A program made the position numbers and the translations under genes. The notes under the pieces are model-generated. The model was not told the DNA's origin, ran no database searches, and was given only the letters and a program-made list of their open reading frames with translations. A stretch of 11,929 nucleotides of DNA from an uncultured Verrucomicrobiota bacterium (GTDB lineage: Bacteria; Verrucomicrobiota; Kiritimatiellia; CAIVKH01): NCBI GenBank assembly GCA_937894535.1, contig CALBHI010000249.1, positions 1-11,929 on the forward strand, given 5' to 3'. Positions 1-8,215 of the stretch are shown one piece after another. Within the stretch, counting starts at the first letter, position 1. Each line of letters starts with the position of its first letter.

Positions 1-747
1 CCGGCCGCCCTCGAGGCCCGCAACCTAGATATCTTCTACGGCGACTTCCACGCCGTGAAAGGGGTCAACCTCGGCGTCGAGTCGGGCAGCATCACCGCGC
101 TGATCGGTCCTTCCGGCTGCGGCAAAAGTACGGTCCTGCGCTCGTTCAACCGGATGAACGACCTCATCAGCACCGCGCGCGTGAAAGGGGAAGTCCTCTT
201 CCACGGCCACAACATCTATGAAAAGGATGTCGATCCGGTGATGATCCGGCGCAAAATCGGCATGGTGTTCCAGAAGCCAAACCCCTTCCCGAAAAGCATC
301 TACGACAACATCGCCTGGGGCGCAAAGATCAATGGATACAAGGGCGATAACGATGAACTGGTTGAGAAGTCACTCCGCAAGGCCGCCCTGTGGAATGAGG
401 TGAAGGACAAGCTGCGCCAGAATGCCCTTGCCCTTTCCGGCGGTCAGCAGCAACGCCTGTGCATCGCCCGCGCCATCGCCATCGAGCCGGATGTCCTGCT
501 CATGGATGAGCCCTGCTCGGCCCTTGACCCGATCGCCACCTCGAAGATCGAGGATCTGATGCTGTCCCTGAAGGAAAACTACACCATCGCCATCGTGACC
601 CACAACATGCAGCAAGCCAGCCGCGTGTCGGACTACACCGCGTTTTTCTACCTGGGCGAATTGATCGAGTTCGACGTGACCGACAAACTGTTCACCTCCC
701 CCTCGTTGAAACAGACTGAAGACTACATCACCGGCCGTTTCGGTTGA
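1..747 (+). CDS. pstB: Phosphate ABC transporter ATP-binding protein PstB (5' end cut by window)
   Basis: This is the cytoplasmic ATPase of the high-affinity phosphate importer PstSCAB, which powers uptake of inorganic phosphate through PstC and PstA. The reading frame is open from base 1, so the true start lies just upstream; 248 codons are present against roughly 250-260 for the family, so only a few residues are missing. The GTG at 55 is internal and not the start. Visible motifs in order are the Walker A loop GPSGCGKST (bases about 109-135), a Q-loop in MVFQKPNPFP, the ABC signature LSGGQQQR, Walker B with the catalytic glutamate (LLMDEP), the D-loop SALDP and the H-loop histidine in VTHNMQQA. 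The phrase VFQKPNPFP followed by SIYDN is characteristic of PstB rather than other ABC ATPases. The phoU gene follows after 15 bp, which confirms the assignment; pstS, pstC and pstA are expected upstream but not visible. In such operons transcription is normally under PhoB control, but that promoter is outside the window. Confidence 0.97.
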   Translation, partial: PAALEARNLDIFYGDFHAVKGVNLGVESGSITALIGPSGCGKSTVLRSFNRMNDLISTARVKGEVLFHGHNIYEKDVDPVMIRRKIGMVFQKPNPFPKSIYDNIAWGAKINGYKGDNDELVEKSLRKAALWNEVKDKLRQNALALSGGQQQRLCIARAIAIEPDVLLMDEPCSALDPIATSKIEDLMLSLKENYTIAIVTHNMQQASRVSDYTAFFYLGELIEFDVTDKLFTSPSLKQTEDYITGRFG

Positions 748-762
748 TCAGGAGCATACGCC

Positions 763-1470
763 ATGGCCCAACATCTCGTCCGAGAAATCGACAAACTGAA
801 GAAACAGGTCCTTTCCCTCGCCGCCCACGTTGAGGAAAACGTGCGCGACGCCGTGCGCTCCGTGGCCGATCGCGACCAGGCCCTGGCCTGCAAGGTGATC
901 GAAAATGACCACCAGATCGACATGGCCGAAGTCGATGTCGAGGAGGAGTGCCTGAAAATCCTCGCCCTCTACCAACCGGTCGCCCACGACCTGCGCTACA
1001 TCGTCGCCATCCTGAAAATCAACCGCGACCTTGAGCGCATCGGTGACCTGGCCGTCAGCATCGCCGAACGCAGCATTCAGATGATCGCCCAGCCCCGTCC
1101 GCAAACCACCTTCAACCTGGCCGCCATGGCGGCCATGTCCGACGCCATGGTCGCACGTAGTCTGGATGCGATGATCAACCGCGACGCCAACCTCGCCCGC
1201 ACCCTCTGGCTCTCCGAGGATGATCGGATCGACAAGATGATGGCCGAGGCGTTTGACCTGGTGGAAAAGGAAATCCGCGAACGCCCGGAGAACACCGAGC
1301 CCCTGATGAACGTGCTCTCCGTGGCCCGCTCCCTCGAGCGCATCGCCGACCACGCCACCAACATCGCCAAGGACACGATCTACATGGTGGAAGGCGACAT
1401 CGTCCGCCACCGCAAACGGAAGTACCGCGAGCAGATGGCTGCCAATCAGACGCCGCCCGCCGCACAATAA
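763..1470 (+). CDS. phoU: Phosphate signalling regulator PhoU
   Basis: PhoU is a cytoplasmic helical-bundle protein that links the Pst transporter to the PhoR sensor kinase, keeps the Pho regulon off when phosphate is plentiful and limits Pst activity. The 235-residue length is standard. The sequence shows the two tandem PhoU repeats, each with the acidic metal-cluster motif of the form ERIxD: ERIGD at residues 91-95 and ERIAD at 192-196. The helix preceding the first motif, with PVAHDLRYIVAILKIN, is also typical. The ATG at 763 is chosen because it has a good Shine-Dalgarno AGGAG 8 bases upstream and sits 15 bp after the pstB stop, so the two genes are very likely co-transcribed. The C-terminal tail (NQTPPAAQ) is short and unstructured. 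Nothing appears truncated or missing. Confidence 0.97.
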   Translation: MAQHLVREIDKLKKQVLSLAAHVEENVRDAVRSVADRDQALACKVIENDHQIDMAEVDVEEECLKILALYQPVAHDLRYIVAILKINRDLERIGDLAVSIAERSIQMIAQPRPQTTFNLAAMAAMSDAMVARSLDAMINRDANLARTLWLSEDDRIDKMMAEAFDLVEKEIRERPENTEPLMNVLSVARSLERIADHATNIAKDTIYMVEGDIVRHRKRKYREQMAANQTPPAAQ

Positions 1471-1508
1471 CGGTTGCCCCGGCCGGATCCGGACGCCACA
1501 CTGTTCGC

Positions 1509-2243
1509 ATGCAACCCGATCCCGCTTCGTTTCCGGAAACCGCCGATATCGAGACCTCGACCGACGCCTACGCCGGGCGCTTTGCCGGACCCTCCGGTGC
1601 CTGGATGCTGGACGTGCAGGAGAAAACCACCCTGGCCCACCTCGCCCGACTCGGCGCACCCGGTTCCGCACTCGATGTCGGCGGTGGCCATGGCCAACTC
1701 GCCCACCCCCTCACCCGCGACGGGTACCGCGTCACCGTGGTCGGCAGCCACCCCGATTGTGCCCACCGCATCCAAGCCCTGATCAACGCCGGCACCTGCC
1801 GCTTCGAGGTCGGCAATGTGATCCATCTCCCCTGCCCTGATCAGTCGTTCGATGCCGTCCTGTGTTTTCGGTTGGTCACCCATTGCGAACGCTGGCCGCA
1901 ACTCATCGCGGAACTCTGCCGCACCGCCCGCCGCTCCGTGACCATCGACTACCCGACCAGCACCAGCCTGAACGCCATCGCCCCCATGCTGTTCAAGGCC
2001 AAGAAAAAGCTCGAGAAGAATACCCGCACCTGGACCCTCTTCACCCACCGCCAGATTGATGAGGCCTTCGCTGCGCACGGATTCAAACGCACTTACCGCG
2101 ACGGACAATTTTTCTTCCCGATGGTCCTCCACCGGATGCTGAAATCGCGCGCCTTGTCCAACGGTCTCGAATCGGCCACCCGGTTCATCGGCCTGAACAA
2201 CCTGCTCGGATCCCCGGTCATCGCGACCTATACCCGCACCTGA
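1509..2243 (+). CDS. Class I SAM-dependent methyltransferase, substrate unknown
   Basis: A 244-residue soluble protein with the Rossmann-type methyltransferase fold. Motif I is seen as ALDVGGGHGQLA (residues 54-65), which binds the methionine part of S-adenosylmethionine. A post-I strand lies at about 75-80 (VTVVGS), followed by a motif corresponding to the FDAVLCF strand at 114-120. The last 75 residues, with an FTHRQIDEAFAAHGF segment and a PMVLHRM segment, form a cap of the kind seen in small-molecule methyltransferases of the UbiG/Methyltransf_11 group. I cannot name the substrate. The ATG at 1509 is the best start but has no clear Shine-Dalgarno sequence. The gene lies 38 bp downstream of phoU on the same strand with no terminator between, so it may be read through from the pst operon. 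Its stop is only 8 bp from the stop of the convergent GYD gene. Confidence 0.85.
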   Translation: MQPDPASFPETADIETSTDAYAGRFAGPSGAWMLDVQEKTTLAHLARLGAPGSALDVGGGHGQLAHPLTRDGYRVTVVGSHPDCAHRIQALINAGTCRFEVGNVIHLPCPDQSFDAVLCFRLVTHCERWPQLIAELCRTARRSVTIDYPTSTSLNAIAPMLFKAKKKLEKNTRTWTLFTHRQIDEAFAAHGFKRTYRDGQFFFPMVLHRMLKSRALSNGLESATRFIGLNNLLGSPVIATYTRT

Positions 2244-2251
2244 ACGACCGG

Positions 2252-2593
2252 TTATCGCCGACCGACGTCCGGCCGCGTCGAATCCGACGGCAGCTGCTCC
2301 TGCGCTTGCCGGGCCATCTCCATCATCTCATCAAACCGGTCGATCGGAATGACCGGCCCGGTGCTAAAGTGAATCCCGGTTACCCGCGACAGGCCAACCG
2401 ACACCTCCATCGCCTCCCGGTTGCCGGGAAGGTTGACCACCAGCACCACATCGAACTGGCCGAGCATCGCATACATCGAAACGACCTGCCCGTTGTTCTT
2501 TTCGATGATCCCGACCGCCTCCTTGGTCCGTGCCGCGTTGATCTCGCGGACCGAGGCATGCGTATAGTTGCCCAACATCAAATACAGTGCCAT
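2252..2593 (-). CDS. GYD-domain protein
   Basis: A 113-residue cytoplasmic protein matching the GYD family, small ferredoxin-fold (dimeric alpha/beta barrel-like) proteins of poorly known biochemical role. The family pattern is visible: an N-terminal strand (YLMLGNYT), a helix carrying the RTKEAVGIIEKNNG segment, the central GQFDVVLVVNLPG strand that corresponds to the family's GxYD signature, and a helix followed by a final strand up to residue 83. Residues 84-113 form a charged tail (IDRFDEMMEMARQAQEQ and beyond) that looks like a helix plus disordered end. The gene is third in the tyrS-NUDIX-GYD series, starting 4 bp after the NUDIX stop, so it should be translated from the same message. 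No terminator fits in the 8-bp convergent gap behind it. A specific function cannot be deduced. Confidence 0.85.
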   Translation of the reverse strand: MALYLMLGNYTHASVREINAARTKEAVGIIEKNNGQVVSMYAMLGQFDVVLVVNLPGNREAMEVSVGLSRVTGIHFSTGPVIPIDRFDEMMEMARQAQEQLPSDSTRPDVGRR

Positions 2594-2597
2594 GGCC

Positions 2598-3032
2598 TTA
2601 CCTGCTCCATCGTTGAATAAAACCCTGCTGGTTGATCAGAAAATCCCGGTCGTTCGGATGTGTCAACAAAGCCGCCGCCTCCACGAAACGCACCCACCGG
2701 GCCTCCGGGTGGTCGAGTGCGTCCAGCGGCACCAGCGTCGTCTGGCTGCTCCGGAACAGGAAAAAGTGCAATTCCTTCCACTCCGTCGGATCCTCTCCGC
2801 CAAACTTCCCGATCCGGCACCGTTCGTAACAACCGAGGTAATGGACCAGGGTCAAATCAACCACACCGGCTTCTTCATGAATTTCCCGGACCGCCGCCTC
2901 CAACAACGTTTCACCCGGATCAAGATGCCCCTTGGGCAGCGACCAAGCCCGCCCGCGTTGATTCACCACCAGCACCAGCCCCTTGCGGTTCAGGACCACG
3001 CCTCCCGCACTGATGGTTCGTCGCCGCTTCAT
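2598..3032 (-). CDS. NUDIX hydrolase, Ap4A/diphosphoinositol-phosphatase-like
   Basis: A 144-residue hydrolase of nucleoside-diphosphate-linked compounds. The complete NUDIX box, GX5EX7REUXEEXGU, runs from G35 to V57, with R49, E50, E53 and E54 as the metal-binding and catalytic positions. The preceding AWSLPKGHLDPGE stretch resembles the WxLPKGxxxxGE form found in diadenosine polyphosphate and diphosphoinositol polyphosphate hydrolases, so a dinucleoside polyphosphate substrate is plausible but not shown. The start at 3032 is preferred over upstream in-frame codons (the frame is open to 3185) because its ATG overlaps the tyrS TGA as ATGA, a classic translational-coupling arrangement, and because the protein then begins MKRRRTISAGGVV, right at the first NUDIX strand. 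Aminoacyl-tRNA synthetases can make Ap4A as a side product, so pairing with tyrS is suggestive. The GYD gene follows after 4 bp. Confidence 0.93.
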   Translation of the reverse strand: MKRRRTISAGGVVLNRKGLVLVVNQRGRAWSLPKGHLDPGETLLEAAVREIHEEAGVVDLTLVHYLGCYERCRIGKFGGEDPTEWKELHFFLFRSSQTTLVPLDALDHPEARWVRFVEAAALLTHPNDRDFLINQQGFIQRWSR

Positions 3033-4258
3033 GCCAGCCGCAACCGCACGAAACCTCGCTTGCCGGACTTGATGATCAAACCATCCTGCGGGACGATCCG
3101 CGCTTGCACCTCCGACGCCTTCTCCTCGCCGACCTTGACCGCACCCTGCTGGATCAGCCGCTTGGCCTCGCCGTTGCTCGCACACAAGCCACCCGCCACC
3201 ATCAAGGCCATCAAGCCGGCCCGCCCCTCGCCATCCAGCAACTCCGGTGTCACCACCAGCTCCGGCATCTCACTCGGCGCCTGACCAGCGGAGAAGACAC
3301 GGCGGAACTCGTCCGACACCGCCTGCGCCGCCGCCTCGTCGTGGAACCGTGCTGCCAACGCCGTGGCCAACCGGTCCTTGGCGTCACGCGGATGCACCGC
3401 CCCGCTTTGCACCTCCGCCTGCAACCGCTCGATGGCCTCGCGTCCCCACCCCAGCACCAGCTTGAAATACTTCCACATCAATTCGTCGCTGATCGACATG
3501 GCCTTGCCGAAGATGTCCTTCGCCGGTTCGTTGATGCCGATGTAATTGCCCAGACTCTTGCTCATCTTGTTGACCCCGTCCAACCCCTCGATCAACGGCA
3601 AGGTCATCACCACCTGCGGCTCCTGCCCCATCACTTTCTGAAGCTCACGGCCCAGCAGCAGGTTGAACAACTGGTCGGTCCCGCCCAGTTCGACATCCGC
3701 CTTCACCATCACCGAGTCATAGGCCTGCACCAGCGGATACAGGAACTCCACCAGCGAGATCGGTTGGTTGGCGGCATACCGCTTGGAAAAGTCGTCGCGC
3801 GCCAGCAACTGGGCCACCGTGACATGCGCCGACAACCGGATGACCTCCTCGAACCCCATCGGCGAAAGCCAACCCGAGTTGAAGGCGATCTCCGTCTGCT
3901 CGCGGCGCAGGATCCGGAACACCTGCTCCTGGTAGGACAATGCATTCGCCGCCACCTGTTCACGCGTCAAGGGCTTGCGCGTCTGCGAACGACCGGACGG
4001 GTCGCCGATCATCCCGGTAAAATCACCAATAATAAAGACTACCGTATGACCGCAGTCCTGGAAGCGGCGCAGCTGGTTCAACCCCACCACATGACCCAGA
4101 TGGATGTCCGGTGCCGATGGATCCGCCCCGTATTTCACCCGCAACGGACGGTTCTCCCGCCGGGCCGTCTCCAGCTTGCGCTTCAACTCCTCGCGGGAAA
4201 ACAAATCGACGGCGTTTTCCGCCAGCAGCTCCAGTTGTTCCTCAATCGTTTTCGTCAT
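3029..4258 (-). CDS. tyrS: Tyrosyl-tRNA synthetase
   Basis: TyrRS charges tRNA-Tyr with tyrosine, using ATP, in the cytoplasm. The 409-residue class I synthetase shows the HIGH-type signature as HLGH (residues 53-56) after ADPSAPDI, the GDFTGMIGDPSGR segment (78-90), tyrosine-pocket residues in YPLVQAYDS and LGGTDQ (175-196), and the KMSKS loop at 231-235. An S4 RNA-binding domain occupies about 341-408 (GLCASNGEAKRLIQQGAV and onward), the usual C-terminal anticodon-arm domain. KMSKS is found in the TyrZ-type branch; E. coli and B. subtilis TyrS carry KFGKT instead. The ATG at 4258 is the only start that fits the N-terminal helix, but no Shine-Dalgarno sequence precedes it, and a -10 box lies only 9 bases upstream (see promoter entry). 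It is first of three genes; the TGA overlaps the NUDIX start. Confidence 0.97.
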   Translation of the reverse strand: MTKTIEEQLELLAENAVDLFSREELKRKLETARRENRPLRVKYGADPSAPDIHLGHVVGLNQLRRFQDCGHTVVFIIGDFTGMIGDPSGRSQTRKPLTREQVAANALSYQEQVFRILRREQTEIAFNSGWLSPMGFEEVIRLSAHVTVAQLLARDDFSKRYAANQPISLVEFLYPLVQAYDSVMVKADVELGGTDQLFNLLLGRELQKVMGQEPQVVMTLPLIEGLDGVNKMSKSLGNYIGINEPAKDIFGKAMSISDELMWKYFKLVLGWGREAIERLQAEVQSGAVHPRDAKDRLATALAARFHDEAAAQAVSDEFRRVFSAGQAPSEMPELVVTPELLDGEGRAGLMALMVAGGLCASNGEAKRLIQQGAVKVGEEKASEVQARIVPQDGLIIKSGKRGFVRLRLA

Positions 4259-4267
4259 GATCGCACC

Positions 4268-4298
4268 ATTGTAGGCGACACCCGGAAAAAATCATCAA
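4268..4298 (-). promoter_or_regulatory. Possible tyrS operon promoter
   Basis: On the minus strand, TTGATG (4298-4293) and TACAAT (4273-4268) resemble sigma-70 -35 and -10 boxes, separated by 19 bp, which is longer than the ideal 17. The -10 box is good and the -35 fair. A start site 6-7 bases after TACAAT would fall near 4261, leaving a leader of only about 3 nucleotides before the tyrS ATG at 4258. The stretch lies between the rpsA terminator and tyrS, where a promoter is needed. Confidence 0.4.
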
Positions 4299-4310
4299 CT
4301 TCCTTGCCAC

Positions 4311-4343
4311 AAACAAAAACGCCCCGGCTTTTCAGCCGGGGCG
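4311..4343 (-). terminator. Intrinsic terminator of rpsA
   Basis: Read on the minus strand, a perfect 10-bp stem (CGCCCCGGCT pairing with AGCCGGGGCG, loop GAAA) is followed by a T-rich tract, TTTTTGTTTG. It begins 25 bp after the rpsA stop codon and separates rpsA from tyrS. The T-tract exists only on this strand, which fixes the direction. Confidence 0.93.
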
Positions 4344-4368
4344 CAGTCGCAGGACGATGGAAGAAGGA

Positions 4369-6096
<1,728 letters not shown>

Positions 6097-6311
6097 AATA
6101 TGTCTCCATTCATCGGCCGCAGCCTCGACACACAGTGCCGAACCAAACCACGGCCATTCACCGGGATACAACAGGTATCCAAGGAAACGCGCACGGTACA
6201 GGGATCACCCCTTGGGAGCAATCAAAATCCCCCCGTGCTGGACCGGCCGGATCGTACCCGCCAAACCGGAAGGGGCACTCGCAGCCCGCATCTATCACAT
6301 CGCTTTATCCA
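6097..6311 (-). other. Intergenic region upstream of rpsA, possible leader
   Basis: This 215-bp stretch between the EEP-family stop and the rpsA GTG holds no convincing gene. It contains the rpsA Shine-Dalgarno (6104-6107) and, about 70-85 bases upstream of the start, a small hairpin of 6 bp (GGATAC/GTATCC, loop of 5; 6164-6180). A CCGGCCGG palindrome lies near 6243-6250. I could not find a well-spaced pair of -35 and -10 boxes, nor a terminator with a T-tract for the upstream gene. S1 represses its own translation through the leader in E. coli; whether this leader does the same is inference. Confidence 0.4.
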
Positions 6312-7040
6312 TCAACGTATTGTAAAATCCAAAGCCAGAGGCAAGTGATCACTTAACGTGGATTCCGGCATCCAGAACCGTTCCGGTTCGATCTGATGGC
6401 TGCACAAGATGAAATCGAGGTGGCGTTTGGGCGCCCAGCTCGGGAAGGACGGCCGACTCTCCTGGTTGACGTTGCGCAACCCGCTGGCCGCGAGAAACAG
6501 GTCGATCTCCCGCTCGCCCCAAAGTGCATTGAAGTCACCGGCCACGATATGGGGTTTTTTCGTTTCCTTGACCAACCGGTACAGCATCGCGAGTTGCTGG
6601 TGCCGGATCCGGAATCCCAACGACAGGTGAACCAGAAAAACCACCAGGTTCTCCATCTCGAGCTCGATCACCAGGCGCTTGAACCCGCGTTCGAAATAAT
6701 GGTAACGGGCGTTCTGGATCGAATCGCGGGTGATAAAAGCATTCCCCTGCTTGTTCATGACCGGAACCCGCCGGGAGATACGGCCATGCTCGCTGTATTT
6801 GGTCCGATAGGCGTGGTAATGGCCCAGCGCGCGGGCGATCTCCTCGGCTTGGTTCGTGCGACCGGTACGGTAGGACCCGCCATCGACCTCGACCAAGCCC
6901 ATGATATCCGGCTCGAGCGGCTTGATGAACCGGATGATCTCGTCGAGATGGCCGTTGGTACGGTTGAAATACCCGCTCCACGGGAGGCGGGGCAACCGGG
7001 CGCCCGTCGCATACCGAATGTTGTACAACAAGAACCGCAC
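6312..7040 (-). CDS. Endonuclease/exonuclease/phosphatase (EEP) family protein
   Basis: A 242-residue metal-dependent phosphodiesterase or phosphomonoesterase of the fold shared by exonuclease III, DNase I and inositol polyphosphate 5-phosphatases. The catalytic set is all visible: N7 in LLYNIRY, metal-binding E51 in GLVEVDGG, H138 in LVHLSLG, D169 and N171 in AGDFNAL, D209 in HLDFIL and the terminal SDH (230-232). It lacks a signal peptide or membrane segment, so a cytoplasmic location is likely. Bacterial members of this type are often annotated only as hydrolases, and I cannot tell a nuclease from a lipid or sugar-phosphate phosphatase. The start is GTG at 7040 with a modest AGG-rich ribosome site (GGCAGG about 8 bases upstream); an upstream ATG in frame is blocked by a TAG. 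The neighbouring small gene at 7125 runs the other way. The gene precedes rpsA by 215 bp and may be co-transcribed. Confidence 0.9.
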   Translation of the reverse strand: MRFLLYNIRYATGARLPRLPWSGYFNRTNGHLDEIIRFIKPLEPDIMGLVEVDGGSYRTGRTNQAEEIARALGHYHAYRTKYSEHGRISRRVPVMNKQGNAFITRDSIQNARYHYFERGFKRLVIELEMENLVVFLVHLSLGFRIRHQQLAMLYRLVKETKKPHIVAGDFNALWGEREIDLFLAASGLRNVNQESRPSFPSWAPKRHLDFILCSHQIEPERFWMPESTLSDHLPLALDFTIR

Positions 7041-7124
7041 AACCTAAACCTGCCTGAACATGATTGCTTCCGACATCGCTACGTACAATACTACTCAATC
7101 ATCCCCCTTCACGGGATATTTTTT

Positions 7125-7403
7125 ATGAACAAACAGCAGGTGACCGAACTGTATTTCATGGACGCCCGCTCGAAACTCATCGAGCTCGCAGCGACGCTGG
7201 ACCGGCTGGACCGTGCCGATGGCGAAGCCGATTTCCGTTGGCGCTGCCTCATGGATTGCCTGCCCATCCTGCAGGATCATGCCCCGGAAAAAACCGCCCG
7301 GATCCTCGAACGGATGAGCGATCCCACCCCCAGCCCCATCGCGGCCGCCGGCGAAAAAGGTGCCTGCGGCGTGTGGCCAGGCTACCGCGGAAAAACCTCC
7401 TGA
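7125..7403 (+). CDS. 92-residue protein of unknown function, paired with TatD-like hydrolase
   Basis: A small soluble protein with no signal peptide, membrane segment or recognised enzyme motif. Residues 1-35 are predicted helical (QVTELYFMDARSKLIELAA followed by LDRLDRADGEADF), residues 36-67 form a second helical part ending in EKTARILERMSDPTPSPI, and the tail is glycine-rich (AAAGEKGACGVWPGYRG). The overall look is that of a conserved helical adaptor rather than an enzyme, but this is only an impression. The start at 7125 (ATG) follows a weak GGGA ribosome site and T-rich bases; the same frame extends upstream without a plausible earlier start for this protein. Its stop lies one base before the ATG of the TatD-like gene, so the two should be translated together. 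A -10-like TACAAT at 7084-7089 lies upstream, but its matching -35 is poor. Confidence 0.8.
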   Translation: MNKQQVTELYFMDARSKLIELAATLDRLDRADGEADFRWRCLMDCLPILQDHAPEKTARILERMSDPTPSPIAAAGEKGACGVWPGYRGKTS

Positions 7404-7404
7404 C

Positions 7405-8211
7405 ATGCACTACATCGAACCACATGCCCACATGGTGAGCCGGACGACCGATGACTACGAGCGGTTGCACCTCGCCGGTTGCCGTGTGGTCTGCGAACCG
7501 GCCTTCTGGGCCGGTTTTGACCGGTCCTCCGCCGACGGGTTCCACGATTATTTCGAGCAGATCACCCGTTTCGAACCAAAACGGGCCTCCACCTACGGCA
7601 TCGCCCATTACGCCTGGATCTGCCTGAACCCGAAGGAGGCCGAGGACCTATCCCTGGCCCGCGAGGTGTTGAGCATGATCCCCGCCTTCCTTGAAAGGCC
7701 CACCGTGCTCGGCATCGGCGAAATCGGCCTGAATAAAAACAGCAACAACGAGCTGGCCGTTTTCCACGAACACCTCACCCTCGCCACCCGCCACCAGCAA
7801 CTGGTGCTGGTCCATACCCCGCACCTCGAAGATAAACGCAAAGGGACACAGCTGATCCTCGACGCCATCCGCGAGCACCCGGACCTCGCTCCCGAGCGCG
7901 TGCTGATCGACCACGTGGAGGAACACACCGTCCGGTTGGCCCTCGACCGCGGGCACTGGGCCGGCATAACCCTCTACCCCACCTCAAAGTGCTCCGTGGC
8001 CCGCGCCATTGACCTGCTCGATGTGTACGGCCACGAACGGCTGTGGTTGAATAGCGCCTGCGACTGGGGCGTGAGCGATCCACTGGCCGTCCCCCAAGCC
8101 ATGCGCGAAATGCGCCGGCGCGGCCGCACCGAAAAGGATATTTCCACCATCACCTGGCACAACCCCGCCCGCTTCCTGTCCCAATCACCCCGCTTCCACC
8201 TGCCCGAGTAA
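7405..8211 (+). CDS. TatD-family metal-dependent hydrolase, EboB-like
   Basis: A 268-residue protein of the amidohydrolase (TIM-barrel) superfamily, TatD branch. Expected metal ligands are in place: the HxH pair at H7 and H9 (EPHAHM), E106 in GIGEIGLN, H137 in LVHTPH, H170 in LIDHVEEH and D220 in NSACDWG. It differs from ordinary TatD DNases, which start with a DxHxH segment and have other signatures. The segments VSRTTDDYERL, EPAFWAGFDR, WICLNPKEAE and DWGVSDPLAVP resemble EboB proteins, the TatD-like members of the eustigmatophyte/bacterial ebo cluster implicated in metabolite trafficking. This is recalled similarity, not a search. No other ebo gene (UbiA-like, dehydroquinate-synthase-like) is in the window. 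ATG 7405 is preferred over the in-frame ATG at 7360, which would add 15 residues overlapping the upstream gene. The pyrC gene starts 4 bp after the stop. Confidence 0.85.
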   Translation: MHYIEPHAHMVSRTTDDYERLHLAGCRVVCEPAFWAGFDRSSADGFHDYFEQITRFEPKRASTYGIAHYAWICLNPKEAEDLSLAREVLSMIPAFLERPTVLGIGEIGLNKNSNNELAVFHEHLTLATRHQQLVLVHTPHLEDKRKGTQLILDAIREHPDLAPERVLIDHVEEHTVRLALDRGHWAGITLYPTSKCSVARAIDLLDVYGHERLWLNSACDWGVSDPLAVPQAMREMRRRGRTEKDISTITWHNPARFLSQSPRFHLPE

Positions 8212-8215
8212 CCGC

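Noticed and set aside
748..1671. A 307-codon minus-strand open frame over phoU
   Set aside because: Antisense to phoU and the methyltransferase start; low-complexity composition and no recognisable domain.
2244..2251. Shared bidirectional terminator between the methyltransferase and GYD gene
   Set aside because: Only 8 bp separate the stops and no stem with a T-tract is visible around them.
6097..6171. Extended rpsA start at ATG 6171
   Set aside because: The added 25 residues do not resemble S1, and a GGAG 7 bases before GTG 6096 fixes the start there.
7064..7089. Promoter for the 92-aa gene with TTGCTT and TACAAT
   Set aside because: The spacer is only 14 bp and the alternative -35 (TGATTG, 17 bp) is poor, so it is not listed as a feature.
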